From assembly GCA_910584405.1 (NCBI GenBank), contig CAJUAL010000003.1, forward strand, positions 80,288-144,287: a stretch of DNA of 64,000 bases. The letters are read 5' to 3'. This stretch comes from an uncultured Vampirovibrio sp. (lineage in GTDB: Bacteria > Cyanobacteriota > Vampirovibrionia > Gastranaerophilales > Gastranaerophilaceae). A program made the position numbers and the translations under genes. Under the pieces are notes generated by a model that did not search any database, was not told the origin of the DNA, and worked only from the letters and a program-made list of their open reading frames with translations. Positions 8,345 to 16,642 of the stretch are shown here, piece after piece. The first letter of the stretch is position 1; the number at the start of each line of letters is the position of its first letter.

Positions 8345-11300
8345 ATGAGTATAAATTGGAAAAATGTTTCAATAAAAGCTGCTTATGTACTTGCAGGTTT
8401 GTATATATTATTTTTAATATCGCCGATTATTGTGTCGCCGATATTGAACTCTTACTCGGAAGATATTGAAACTGCAGTAAAAACAGCGACAGGATTTGAT
8501 ACAAATATAGAAAAACTTTCGTTTGTTACAACACCAAACTTAACCGCAGGGGTTAAGGTCAAAAACTTTTCAATGACAGTTCCCGCAGCGGAAAACCCGT
8601 TTGTAAATGCGGATAATGCTTCTGTTCGTATTGCTTTATTGCCGTTTTTGATAAAGAAAATTCAAATTGCAGGGGTTGGGGCAGATAATTTGTCAGGTGA
8701 ATTTGTCGTAAAAAAAGACGGAAGCTTCTTGGTACAAGATTATCTTGTCCAAGAGAAAAAAGATACAACCTCTCAGGTAGCCTTGCCGTTTGGTTTGACT
8801 CTTTCTAATCACTTGCCAAATGTTAAGGTAAAAAACTACAAATTGGCGTTTGTTGATGCTATGACTTCAAAAGCATACAGTGTTGAAGGTGAAAAATTTA
8901 AAGTTACCGATTTCATTTTAGATAAAAAGATTAAATTTTCTACTGTTGGTAAGGTTATTTTTGAAGACAGTGTAATTTCTAATTATGATATAAAACTGTT
9001 TAACAAAATTATGCCTAATTTGAATTTGCAGGATTTGGTCTTCCCGAAAGAAATTGCAGTTGATGATGAACCTGTAAAAACTCCTGTAGGTGAATCTATT
9101 AATATTATTGATATTTTTAAAACAGTTTATAATAATAAGTTCAGTGCAGATTTAACAACTGATGTTAAGACTTCAGGAACTTTAAAAAATCATAAAATTA
9201 ACGGTAAAATAAATATTAATGCTTTAACTGTCGGAGTTGACGGGAATAAATTGCCGGAAAGCTATCTGGATTTAGTTTTTAAAGGTAATAAAACCTCTGT
9301 TGATTCAATCTTTTTCACATCATTTGATGAAAGAGAAAAAACACAGCTTATCGGTGATATAGTTTCAGGCAAAAAGCCTTCAATTGATTTAACCCTAAGG
9401 TCAAATGCAAAGTTTAATAATATTATCACGCTAGTAGACAGTATTGCAAAAACTTTTGGAATAAAAGATTTTGATACAATGTCAGCAACAGGCGGAATTG
9501 ATGCTGATTTTAATATTAATTCAGATCTTAAAAAAGTTTCTTCAACCGGTTATTTAAAAATTCTTCCGTCAAGTATTAAATACGGTTTGTATGATGTATC
9601 AATTGATAATATTACAGCTGATATTAATATGATGAATAATAATATAGATATTCATAAAGCAGGATTTAGTATTCTTGGACATCCTTTAAATATCGCAGGT
9701 ACAATTAAATCAAATTCTGATACGGATATAAAATTAACTGCTGACAAGCTTTCTGTTAAAGGGCTTCTTGCTGCATTAGGTCAAGGTGCACTGTTAAAGG
9801 AAAATAAAATTAATAACGGTAGTTTGTCAATTTTAGCTGTTTTAAAAGGTAAGTTAAATGCTATAAGACCTGAAGTCAGTGCAAATGTTGAAAATATCGA
9901 TGTTTTGAATGTTCCGTCAGGTGTAAAATTAACTCTTCAAAAAATCATATTTGAACTTCTGTATGACGGTAAAACCGCAGCAGGCGACTTAGGCGTTAAT
10001 AATCTTATTGTAGCTCACCCGTCAGCACGGGTTTCTGTTCCGGATACAAATATTTTAATCGATACAAAAGATATTAATATCAAAAAATGCTATATTCTTT
10101 TAAATAATTCAAGAATTGATATTACAGGGGCTGTTAAAGATTTTGTGACAGACAGAATGAATATTAATATAACAGCAAAAGGTAATCTTAATTCTTCCGA
10201 TATTATGGCAATACTGCCTAAAGAGTTTTCTTCTTTAATCTCAGGAAAAGGAAGTTTACCGTTAGAGGTTCAAGTTAGCGGAAGTTCTAAAATTCAAAAT
10301 ATTAAAGCGGAAATAAATGCTAATCCTCAAAATTATGTGGCATTAGCCGATTTAGATGTGCTAAAAAATCAGAATACAAAAATCCATTCAAATATAGAAG
10401 TTATCGGAGATACTTTAAATATATCAAATACCGGAATTTCATCAGATAAAAATAATATTGCAAAATTATCAGGCGAAGTTACCAAGTTGTATTCAAATCC
10501 TAAATTGAATCTTAATATAGCAGTGCCAAATCAAATATCTTTCCCGATATGGGGCGTTCCAAACTCTAATATAACTGCAAATGGTACTGTTTCTGTTGTT
10601 GGTTCCGCTCTTAATCCTCAGATGAGAGGTTCTGTTAATTTAACAGATATTTCGATGAAGGATATGGATTTTGCTATTTCTGATTTGACAGCAGACTTAT
10701 CAGGCACAGTATTAAACGGACACGCAACTGCAAGGCAGTTTAAATCAGGTGGAATTGTTGCAAATGATTTGACAGGTAATTTTTCATTAAAAGATTATAC
10801 GAAATTTTTATTGACGGATTTAACTGCAAAAGCTTTTGACGGCAAGGTTAAAGGTAATTTGTCTTACTCAATTCCTGATTCTAAAATAGGATTAGAGTTT
10901 AGCGGAAGCGGTTTAAATTCTACAAAAGCTGTTGAAGGCGCTGTTGGTATTAAAAACGCCCTTTCTGGAGTGCTTGATTTTAGTGCAAAATTAAAGATGC
11001 AAGGTATAACAGATAAAGAAATAATAAATTCAATGAGCGGTAATGTTGATTTTAATGTAAATGACGGTAGATTTATCAGTATCGGACGACTTGAAAATCT
11101 GGTTGCTGCTCAAAATGTATCTTCAAATTCTATTTTAAAATCCGCAATATCAGCGTTGTCTTCGGTTGCAACTATTCAGGAAGCTGATAAATTTAAGTAT
11201 ATCAAAGGTAATTTGACTCTTGGAAACGGCAGTGCAAACTTGTCTAAAATCTTAGTAGCAGGGCCATTAATGGCATATTATGTAACCGGTAATTATAATA

Positions 11301-11905
11301 TTTTACCAAACAGTGCTAATTTGATTATTTTAGGGCGCTTAGATGCTAAAGTTGTATCAATCCTAGGGCCGTTAGGTGATTTATCAGCAGAAAAGCTTCT
11401 TTCATTTATTCCAAAATTCGGTACAATGACAGCTAATATGCTTAAACAATTAACCTCTGACCCAGCAAATGAAAATGTTGCGATGATTCCTTTATTAACA
11501 GACGGTAGTACTAATTATAAAGATTTTAAAGTTGTCTTCAACGGACCTGTTGAAAGTTCAACATCAGTTAGAAGTTTCAAATGGCTTTCAACTTGCGATA
11601 CTACGGAAATGAATCTGAAAGAAGAATTGCAAAACGCTAAAGATGCAGTGAAAACCAATCTTACAAACAGGGTTGAAGAAGCTAAGACTAATGTTCAAAA
11701 TATTAAAACAAATGTAAATAATATTATTGAAGCTCAAAAAAATAAAGCCCAAGAGGTTAAAAATAATATAGAGCAGTCAAAGGCGAATTTTGAAGCAAGA
11801 AAAGAAAATGCAAAACAAAATTCAGAGAATATGAAAAATCTATTGCAAAATGTTATAAAAAATTCTCAAAATAAAGTTCAAACTCAGTCACAGCCTCAAG
11901 ATTAG
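8345..11905 (+). CDS. AsmA/TamB-like envelope protein
   Basis: A 1186-residue protein anchored by one N-terminal membrane segment (about residues 12-33). A very long, beta-rich repetitive region of the AsmA/TamB/YhdP type follows, with alternating strands such as NLTAGVKVKNFSM and RIALLPFLIKKI near the N-terminus. Family members bridge the periplasm and are thought to carry phospholipids to the outer membrane. The last 100 residues are a hydrophilic Lys/Asn/Gln-rich coiled coil (TNLTNRVEEAKTNVQNIKTN onwards), not usual for the family. The ATG is preceded by AGGGG. Starting 43 bases after cca, it may share its transcript. The AsmA-like assignment is good; the exact subfamily is uncertain. Confidence 0.8.
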   Translation: MSINWKNVSIKAAYVLAGLYILFLISPIIVSPILNSYSEDIETAVKTATGFDTNIEKLSFVTTPNLTAGVKVKNFSMTVPAAENPFVNADNASVRIALLPFLIKKIQIAGVGADNLSGEFVVKKDGSFLVQDYLVQEKKDTTSQVALPFGLTLSNHLPNVKVKNYKLAFVDAMTSKAYSVEGEKFKVTDFILDKKIKFSTVGKVIFEDSVISNYDIKLFNKIMPNLNLQDLVFPKEIAVDDEPVKTPVGESINIIDIFKTVYNNKFSADLTTDVKTSGTLKNHKINGKININALTVGVDGNKLPESYLDLVFKGNKTSVDSIFFTSFDEREKTQLIGDIVSGKKPSIDLTLRSNAKFNNIITLVDSIAKTFGIKDFDTMSATGGIDADFNINSDLKKVSSTGYLKILPSSIKYGLYDVSIDNITADINMMNNNIDIHKAGFSILGHPLNIAGTIKSNSDTDIKLTADKLSVKGLLAALGQGALLKENKINNGSLSILAVLKGKLNAIRPEVSANVENIDVLNVPSGVKLTLQKIIFELLYDGKTAAGDLGVNNLIVAHPSARVSVPDTNILIDTKDINIKKCYILLNNSRIDITGAVKDFVTDRMNINITAKGNLNSSDIMAILPKEFSSLISGKGSLPLEVQVSGSSKIQNIKAEINANPQNYVALADLDVLKNQNTKIHSNIEVIGDTLNISNTGISSDKNNIAKLSGEVTKLYSNPKLNLNIAVPNQISFPIWGVPNSNITANGTVSVVGSALNPQMRGSVNLTDISMKDMDFAISDLTADLSGTVLNGHATARQFKSGGIVANDLTGNFSLKDYTKFLLTDLTAKAFDGKVKGNLSYSIPDSKIGLEFSGSGLNSTKAVEGAVGIKNALSGVLDFSAKLKMQGITDKEIINSMSGNVDFNVNDGRFISIGRLENLVAAQNVSSNSILKSAISALSSVATIQEADKFKYIKGNLTLGNGSANLSKILVAGPLMAYYVTGNYNILPNSANLIILGRLDAKVVSILGPLGDLSAEKLLSFIPKFGTMTANMLKQLTSDPANENVAMIPLLTDGSTNYKDFKVVFNGPVESSTSVRSFKWLSTCDTTEMNLKEELQNAKDAVKTNLTNRVEEAKTNVQNIKTNVNNIIEAQKNKAQEVKNNIEQSKANFEARKENAKQNSENMKNLLQNVIKNSQNKVQTQSQPQD

Positions 11906-11943
11906 ATTTATGTAAAGTTATGTAACAATAATTTTGCTTTTCT

Positions 11944-11974
11944 GCAATTCGGTTATTAAAAAATACTTTATATA
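11944..11974 (+). promoter_or_regulatory. Promoter-like motif GCAATT-N12-AATACTTTATATA
   Basis: GCAATT at 11944 and AATACTTTATATA at 11962 start 18 bases apart. The same two blocks at exactly the same distance precede the two small genes at 14.3 and 14.7 kb. It lies about 30 bases upstream of the start of the 63-residue gene. Confidence 0.55.
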
Positions 11975-12007
11975 AATAAGATATACTAATGGACGGAGGA
12001 TTTGATT

Positions 12008-12199
12008 ATGGCTGGTTCAATTTCAGGAATTTCATCAGATAATTTTGCAACTAAGGCAATAGATAAGATTAATGATTTTGCTAATAGTTTTAAAGTAAGA
12101 CAACAACAACATAATAAAAAAGTTGAACTTGGTAATTACTTAAATGGTCAGTTACCATACCCTGGTGTTCAGACAGCTGCTGCAAACTGGGATAAATAA
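12008..12199 (+). CDS. Small hypothetical protein
   Basis: A 63-residue soluble protein beginning MAGSISGISSDNFATKAIDK. No domain is recognised. The ATG at 12008 has a strong GGAGGA site 7 bases upstream, better placed than for the TTG two codons earlier. A promoter motif shared with the 14.3 and 14.7 kb small genes precedes it, so the three may be co-regulated. It is probably a lineage-specific small protein. Confidence 0.65.
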   Translation: MAGSISGISSDNFATKAIDKINDFANSFKVRQQQHNKKVELGNYLNGQLPYPGVQTAAANWDK

Positions 12200-12275
12200 T
12201 CTGTCTTAGTGATTACTTTGCATTAAAACTATGTTTGTAATAAAATGATTCTCGGATACAGATGAGGATCATTTT

Positions 12276-13043
12276 ATGCTGTTAAGTGCTGATATCGGAA
12301 ATACAAATATTACACTCGCCTTATTTGATAATGATAAGTATGTAAATGAGTTTAGACTAGCTTCTGATAGGGATTTATCTAAAGAAGAATATGAAATCCT
12401 TTTAAAATCGTTGTTTAAAGATTATTTAATAGAAGGTTGTGTTATCGCATCTGTTGTTGAAGAGTTGAATGTGAAATTTAAGCGCGCAGTAGATTGTGTG
12501 TTTAATATCAATTCTGTGTTTGTAGATTCAACAATAAATCTTGGTATAAAGATTGCGACAGATAATCCAACGGAAGTTGGTGCTGATAGACTTGCTAATG
12601 CTGTTGCTGCGTCTAAAATTTATACCGGTGCAGTAATTGTTATTGATTTTGGTACAGCAACTTCTTTTGATATTATAAATTCTAAATCTGAATTTTTAGG
12701 CGGAGTTATAGCACCTGGGATAAATACTCAGATGAAGTGTCTGAAAAGTTCAACATCAAAACTTCCTAAAATTGAGGTTTCAATTTCAAACAGTGCTATC
12801 GGACATAATACGACTGATGCGATTTTGTCAGGTGTAATTCGCGGAACAGCTTGCATGGTTGACGGGCTTATTGAGCAATGCGAAAAGGAGCTCGGAGAAA
12901 AAGCTACAATCGTTGCAACAGGCGGATACTGCGGTTTGATTGCAAATTATTTGAAACGACCGTTTGATTATGTTAATCCGATTTTAACACTTGAGGGTTT
13001 GAAATTAATTTATAATATGAATAATAAAAAGGTTAAGGTATAA
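12276..13043 (+). CDS. coaX: Type III pantothenate kinase CoaX
   Basis: Phosphorylates pantothenate in the first step of coenzyme A synthesis, in the cytosol. The 255 residues form an acetate/sugar kinase fold. The phosphate-1 motif is ADIGNTNITLALF at the N-terminus. VGADRLANAVAA (about 101-112) and VIDFGTATSFD (about 121-131) are the CoaX signatures, and GGVIAPGI binds pantothenate in relatives. A TAAAAT box lies 35 bases upstream. Between it and the start lies an 8-bp inverted repeat of AAAATGAT and ATCATTTT. The stop codon lies inside the downstream terminator loop. Confidence 0.95.
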   Translation: MLLSADIGNTNITLALFDNDKYVNEFRLASDRDLSKEEYEILLKSLFKDYLIEGCVIASVVEELNVKFKRAVDCVFNINSVFVDSTINLGIKIATDNPTEVGADRLANAVAASKIYTGAVIVIDFGTATSFDIINSKSEFLGGVIAPGINTQMKCLKSSTSKLPKIEVSISNSAIGHNTTDAILSGVIRGTACMVDGLIEQCEKELGEKATIVATGGYCGLIANYLKRPFDYVNPILTLEGLKLIYNMNNKKVKV

Positions 13044-13057
13044 TCCTTAACCTTTTT
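13026..13057. terminator. Bidirectional terminator between coaX and ychF
   Basis: AAAAAGGTTAAGG pairs with CCTTAACCTTTTT around a 6-base loop that contains the coaX stop codon. It serves the convergent genes coaX (+) and ychF (-). Confidence 0.9.
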
Positions 13058-13063
13058 GATATT

Positions 13064-14161
13064 CTAAACATTAAATCTGAAGTGAGCTAAATCACCGTCT
13101 TGCATTACATAATCCTTACCTTCAAGACGGGTTACACCTTTTTCTTTGCATGCATTGTATGAACCAAGTTCTGCAAAGTCTTTATATGGTGTGATTTCAG
13201 CTCTAATAAATCCTTTTTCAAAGTCTGTGTGGATTACTCCTGCTGCTTGCGGAGCTTTTGTGCCTGCTGTTATTGTCCATGCTCTGACTTCTTTTTCTCC
13301 TGCAGTGATAAATGTTCTTAATTTTAGCAGGTTATAAACAGATTTAATCATTCTGTTAATTCCGCTGTCCTCAATTCCTAATTCTTTTAAGTATTCTTCA
13401 GCTTCTTCCTTGCCAAGTTCTGCAAGTTCTTCTTCTATCTTAGCTGTAATCATAACCATTTCAGCTCCGTGTGATTTTGCGTATTCTTCGACTTTTCTTG
13501 TGTAGTCGTTACCGTCTTTTAAGTCAAATTCTGATACGTTAGCACAGTAAATTACAGGCTTTGTTGATAAAAGATTGAGCATTTTTGCTACAGGAATTTC
13601 GTCCCCTTCAAAGTGTTTTGAAATGTCAATAAATGTACATTCAGATAACAAATCATTTAATTTTCTTAAAACTTTGTCTTCTAAAACCGCGTCCTTATCC
13701 CCTGATTTAACTGTTTTAGCTATTCTTGCTAATCGTCTTTCAATAGATGCCATATCAGCAAGCGCTAGTTCTGTATTAATTGTTTCAATATCACTAATCG
13801 GATCAACTTTACCTTCAACGTGAATTGTGTTTTCATCATCAAAACATCTTACAACTTGAATAATAGCATCAACTTCTCTTATATTTTGCAAGAATTGATT
13901 ACCTAAACCTTCACCTTTACTTGCACCCTTAACCAAACCAGCAATATCAACAAATTCGATTGCCGTAGGGATTATTGTTGGAGCTTTACATAATTTTGAA
14001 AGAATTTCTAATCTTTCATCAGGGACTTCAACAACTCCGATATTCGGTTCAATTGTACAAAACGGATAATTCGCACTCTGAGCGTTTCTGGCATTAGTTA
14101 GCGCGTTAAATAATGTTGATTTGCCGACATTTGGCAGTCCTACTATTCCTGTTCTAAGCAT
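13064..14161 (-). CDS. ychF: Redox-regulated ribosome-binding ATPase YchF
   Basis: An Obg-family nucleotidase (OLA1/YchF) that prefers ATP over GTP and binds ribosomes in the family. The 365-residue length is typical. The G1 loop is GLPNVGKST (about residues 8-16), then NYPFCTIEPN as the switch region and DIAGLVKGASKGEGLGN as G3. The middle is a helical coiled-coil insertion (about 130-200) and the end is the TGS domain, including GVIHTDFEKGFIRAE. It is monocistronic here, convergent with coaX and divergent from the small-protein cluster. Confidence 0.97.
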   Translation of the reverse strand: MLRTGIVGLPNVGKSTLFNALTNARNAQSANYPFCTIEPNIGVVEVPDERLEILSKLCKAPTIIPTAIEFVDIAGLVKGASKGEGLGNQFLQNIREVDAIIQVVRCFDDENTIHVEGKVDPISDIETINTELALADMASIERRLARIAKTVKSGDKDAVLEDKVLRKLNDLLSECTFIDISKHFEGDEIPVAKMLNLLSTKPVIYCANVSEFDLKDGNDYTRKVEEYAKSHGAEMVMITAKIEEELAELGKEEAEEYLKELGIEDSGINRMIKSVYNLLKLRTFITAGEKEVRAWTITAGTKAPQAAGVIHTDFEKGFIRAEITPYKDFAELGSYNACKEKGVTRLEGKDYVMQDGDLAHFRFNV

Positions 14162-14280
14162 TTATATTTCCTTTTTTAAGCTAATTCTATTCATTAATTT
14201 TACCCCAAAGTCACTCATTTTGCACTTTTTTCTATATATGTAAAGTTTTGTAACGAATATATACTTTTTAAATAAAATAT

Positions 14281-14323
14281 AGGCAATTTTTAAATACGAA
14301 AATACTTTATATATATGTAAGGG
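14281..14323 (+). promoter_or_regulatory. Promoter, copy 1 of a duplicated upstream region
   Basis: AGGCAATTTTT followed 18 bases from its GCAATT by a 23-base block starting AATACTTTATATA and ending GTAAGGG. The 23-base block recurs without change at 14662-14684 with the same spacing to GCAATT. It lies 23 bases upstream of the first small gene. The likely -10 region is in the TATATA run. Confidence 0.7.
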
Positions 14324-14345
14324 ACAAATTAAAGGGATAAATATT

Positions 14346-14516
14346 ATGAGAAACGAATATGAAATGATTACAGTAAGCGAATATATCAATAACTTAGATA
14401 CAGTAAAAGTTTTATCAGTTGAAGAACAACAAATCGAAGCTGAAATCGAAAAATACTTATTAAGCTCTCAAAGAGCAAAAACTAATGCTAAAGTTGTTGA
14501 AGCTTTACTTGCATAA
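14346..14516 (+). CDS. Small protein sharing a C-terminal tail with neighbours
   Basis: A 56-residue acidic, helical protein, MRNEYEMITVSEYINN onwards, ending QRAKTNAKVVEALLA. It is clearly homologous to the 58-residue product at 14943-15119: both have (N/Q)(Y/E)xM(I/V)TV(S/N)EY(I/V) near the start and the same tail. The last dozen residues also match the tail of the ribbon-helix-helix protein between them. The ATG has AAAGGGA eight bases upstream, and a promoter and terminator frame it as a single-gene unit. No known domain is recognised. The opposite-strand reading frame here is a shadow. Confidence 0.75.
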   Translation: MRNEYEMITVSEYINNLDTVKVLSVEEQQIEAEIEKYLLSSQRAKTNAKVVEALLA

Positions 14517-14543
14517 TAAGTTTTACGAAACTAAAACAAATTT

Positions 14544-14574
14544 AAAGGGTTGATTGGTAATAAATCAACCCTTT
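14544..14574 (+). terminator. Terminator of the first small gene
   Basis: AAAGGGTTGATT pairs with AATCAACCCTTT around a 7-base loop, followed by a short T run. It separates the two promoter-gene units. Confidence 0.85.
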
Positions 14575-14641
14575 TCGTTTGTGTTCAGGGGAATTTTAAT
14601 TGTAACAATATATTACAAATATATATTATTTAATTAAAAAA

Positions 14642-14684
14642 AGGCAATTTTTTATATCAGAAATACTTTATATATATGTAAGGG
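14642..14684 (+). promoter_or_regulatory. Promoter, copy 2 of a duplicated upstream region
   Basis: AGGCAATTTTTT plus the same 23-base block (AATACTTTATATA...GTAAGGG) found at 14301-14323. It is 35 bases upstream of the ribbon-helix-helix gene. Both copies are also preceded by a similar A/T-rich stretch with GTAACNAATATAT. Confidence 0.7.
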
Positions 14685-14718
14685 GATTATACAGGAAAAA
14701 TTAAAGGAGAAAATTATC

Positions 14719-14907
14719 ATGGCAAGAGTATTAATTTCAATGCCCGAAAAGTTTTTAGACGAGATTGATTCAGTCGCAGATTCAGAAAATCGTACACGTT
14801 CAGAATTGATTCGTGAAGCATTAAGAACTTACATGTACAGAAGCCAAGTGAGAACCGGCAAAAAAGCAGCATCTAATGCTGAAATCTTAGAAGCGCTTCT
14901 TGGATAA
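14719..14907 (+). CDS. Ribbon-helix-helix (CopG/Arc-type) regulator
   Basis: A 62-residue DNA-binding protein. MARVLISMPEKFLDEIDSVA is the beta strand and first helix of a ribbon-helix-helix fold, and RTRSELIREALRTYM is the second helix. The 18-residue C-terminal extension ends ASNAEILEALLG and matches the tails of the two flanking small proteins. A good AAAGGAG site precedes the ATG. Proteins of this size often autoregulate or act as antitoxins, but no toxin-like gene is adjacent. The shared tail suggests a common partner, a degradation signal, or a composite origin. Confidence 0.88.
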   Translation: MARVLISMPEKFLDEIDSVADSENRTRSELIREALRTYMYRSQVRTGKKAASNAEILEALLG

Positions 14908-14942
14908 GTGAATGTTTAGGGGAATTATTAAGGACAGGGGAA

Positions 14943-15119
14943 ATGAAAAAGAACAACTATCAAATGGTAACAGTTAACGAATATGTTAAACTGTTAGATG
15001 ATGAGGTAAAATATCTTGATTCAGATGCCAAAGAGATTAGGGCAAATGTTGAAAAGTATTTACTTAGAGTTCGAAGAGCACAAACTAATGCTAAGATTTT
15101 AGAGGCATTACTGGCTTAA
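14943..15119 (+). CDS. Small protein, paralogue of the 14.3 kb gene
   Basis: A 58-residue protein, MKKNNYQMVTVNEYVKLLDD onwards, ending RRAQTNAKILEALLA. It follows the ribbon-helix-helix gene by 35 bases and probably shares its transcript; an AGGGGAA site precedes the ATG. It aligns along its whole length with the 56-residue product upstream, so the cluster has the order small protein, regulator, small protein paralogue. Mostly helical and highly charged, with no membrane segment. Function unknown. Confidence 0.75.
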   Translation: MKKNNYQMVTVNEYVKLLDDEVKYLDSDAKEIRANVEKYLLRVRRAQTNAKILEALLA

Positions 15120-15199
15120 CATTGAGAAGTTTAATTTGAATAGCTTAGCTTCACATACTTTTACGATAAAACTTGTGTAAAATAGAAAGTAAGGATAGA

Positions 15200-15234
15200 A
15201 AAAAGACTTGATATTAAATATATCAAGTCTTTTT
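15200..15234. terminator. Bidirectional terminator by tuf
   Basis: AAAAAGACTTGATA pairs with TATCAAGTCTTTTT around a 7-base A/T loop. It is placed to end both the small-protein unit (+) and tuf (-). Confidence 0.88.
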
Positions 15235-15258
15235 CAATGGTTTTTATATTGTTAAAAA

Positions 15259-16467
15259 CTATTCAATGATAGAGTCAACAACACCAGCACCAACTGTTCT
15301 ACCACCTTCACGGATAGCGAATCTCATACCTTGTTCGATAGCTACAGGAGCGATAAGTTCAACTTCCATAACTACGTTATCACCAGGCATTACCATTTGA
15401 CCTTCGAATTTGATTGAACCAGTTACGTCAGTTGTTCTGATGTAGAACTGAGGTCTGTAACCAGGGAAGAATGGAGTGTGACGTCCGCCTTCTTCTTTAG
15501 TCAATACGTAAACGTTAGCTGTGAATTTAGTGTGTGGGTGAATAGAACCCGGTTTAGCCAATACTTGACCACGTTGAATTTCAGTTTTGTCGATACCACG
15601 AAGTAAAGCACCAACGTTGTCACCTGCTTGACCTTGGTCAAGAGATTTTCTGAACATTTCAACACCGGTAACTGTAGTTTTCTTAGTTTCGCCTAGACCA
15701 ACTAATTCAACTTCGTCACCAACTTTAACAACACCACGTTCTACACGACCTGTAGCAACAGTACCGCGACCTGTGATTGAGAATACGTCTTCAACAGGCA
15801 TTAGGAATGGTTTGTCTAATTCACGAACAGGTTCCGGGAAGTATGAATCTAAAGCATCCATTAATTCCCAAATTTTATCTGTCCACTCATTATCTCCACG
15901 AGCAACTGAAGGGTTAGCTTGAACTGCTTCTAAAGCTTTTAAAGCTGAACCGTGGATGAACGGAATGTTGTCTCCGTCAAATTCGTAAGAAGAAAGAAGT
16001 TCTCTAACTTCCATTTCTACTAATTCTAATAATTCAGGGTCATCAACCATATCGCATTTGTTTAAGAATACAACAAGGTTAGGAACACCAACTTGTCTTG
16101 CAAGCAGGATGTGTTCACGAGTTTGAGGCATTGCACCGTCAGTTGCAGCAACTACAAGAATTGCACCGTCCATTTGAGCAGCACCTGTAATCATGTTTTT
16201 AACATAGTCAGCGTGGCCCGGGCAGTCAACGTGAGCATAGTGTCTTGTATCTGTTTCGTATTCAACGTGAGCTGTAGAGATGGTTATACCTCTTGCTTTT
16301 TCTTCCGGAGCAGCATCGATTTCATCGAATTTTTTAGCATCTGCTTTACCTGCTGCAGCTAATGTACCGGTAATAGCTGCTGTTAATGTAGTTTTACCGT
16401 GGTCAACGTGGCCGATTGTACCTACGTTAACGTGCGGTTTCGTACGTTCATACTTTTCACGTGCCAT
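15259..16467 (-). CDS. tuf: Elongation factor Tu
   Basis: A GTPase that delivers aminoacyl-tRNA to the ribosome, 402 residues. The G motifs are GHVDHGKTT, DCPGHADYV and NKCDMVD, with effector-loop RGITISTAH. Domains 2 and 3 are complete, and the C-terminus ends GGRTVGAGVVDSI. The gene stands alone with its own promoter instead of following fusA. Codons are more biased than those of its neighbours, as expected for a highly expressed gene. A GGAG site precedes the ATG. Confidence 0.99.
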   Translation of the reverse strand: MAREKYERTKPHVNVGTIGHVDHGKTTLTAAITGTLAAAGKADAKKFDEIDAAPEEKARGITISTAHVEYETDTRHYAHVDCPGHADYVKNMITGAAQMDGAILVVAATDGAMPQTREHILLARQVGVPNLVVFLNKCDMVDDPELLELVEMEVRELLSSYEFDGDNIPFIHGSALKALEAVQANPSVARGDNEWTDKIWELMDALDSYFPEPVRELDKPFLMPVEDVFSITGRGTVATGRVERGVVKVGDEVELVGLGETKKTTVTGVEMFRKSLDQGQAGDNVGALLRGIDKTEIQRGQVLAKPGSIHPHTKFTANVYVLTKEEGGRHTPFFPGYRPQFYIRTTDVTGSIKFEGQMVMPGDNVVMEVELIAPVAIEQGMRFAIREGGRTVGAGVVDSIIE

Positions 16468-16534
16468 GAGATTAATCTCCTTCTTTTTTGTCTACTATAT
16501 ACTATTTTAAATTTAGTATTCTACGATACTTTTA

Positions 16535-16562
16535 ATTCTATCTGCTCATAAATTTTTGTCAA
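16535..16562 (-). promoter_or_regulatory. tuf promoter
   Basis: On the minus strand, TTGACA (16562-16557), a 16-base spacer and TAGAAT (16540-16535). The -35 lies in one arm of an inverted repeat: AAATTTTTGTCAA (16550-16562) and TTGACAAAAATTT (16587-16599). The other arm carries the -35 of the divergent pilin gene. Confidence 0.75.
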
Positions 16563-16586
16563 GATTATATATAAAATTCGGATAGT

Positions 16587-16615
16587 TTGACAAAAATTTA
16601 AAAGATTAGTAAGAT
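16587..16615 (+). promoter_or_regulatory. Promoter of the G8 pilin-like gene
   Basis: TTGACA at 16587-16592, a 17-base spacer and TAAGAT at 16610-16615, about 28 bases before the gene's ATG. Near-consensus, so the gene should be well transcribed whatever its reading-frame state. Confidence 0.7.
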
Positions 16616-16642
16616 AAATTAGAGGGTAAAGGAGATAAAAGT

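Noticed and set aside
14162..14389. 75-codon minus-strand frame upstream of ychF
   Set aside because: It runs through the promoter and start of the 56-residue plus-strand gene, and its hydrophobic translation reflects A/T-rich DNA. The plus-strand gene has a better ribosome site and a paralogue.
14719..14907. Ribbon-helix-helix gene as the antitoxin of a toxin-antitoxin pair
   Set aside because: Neither neighbour resembles a known toxin, and both are instead related to each other and share its tail.
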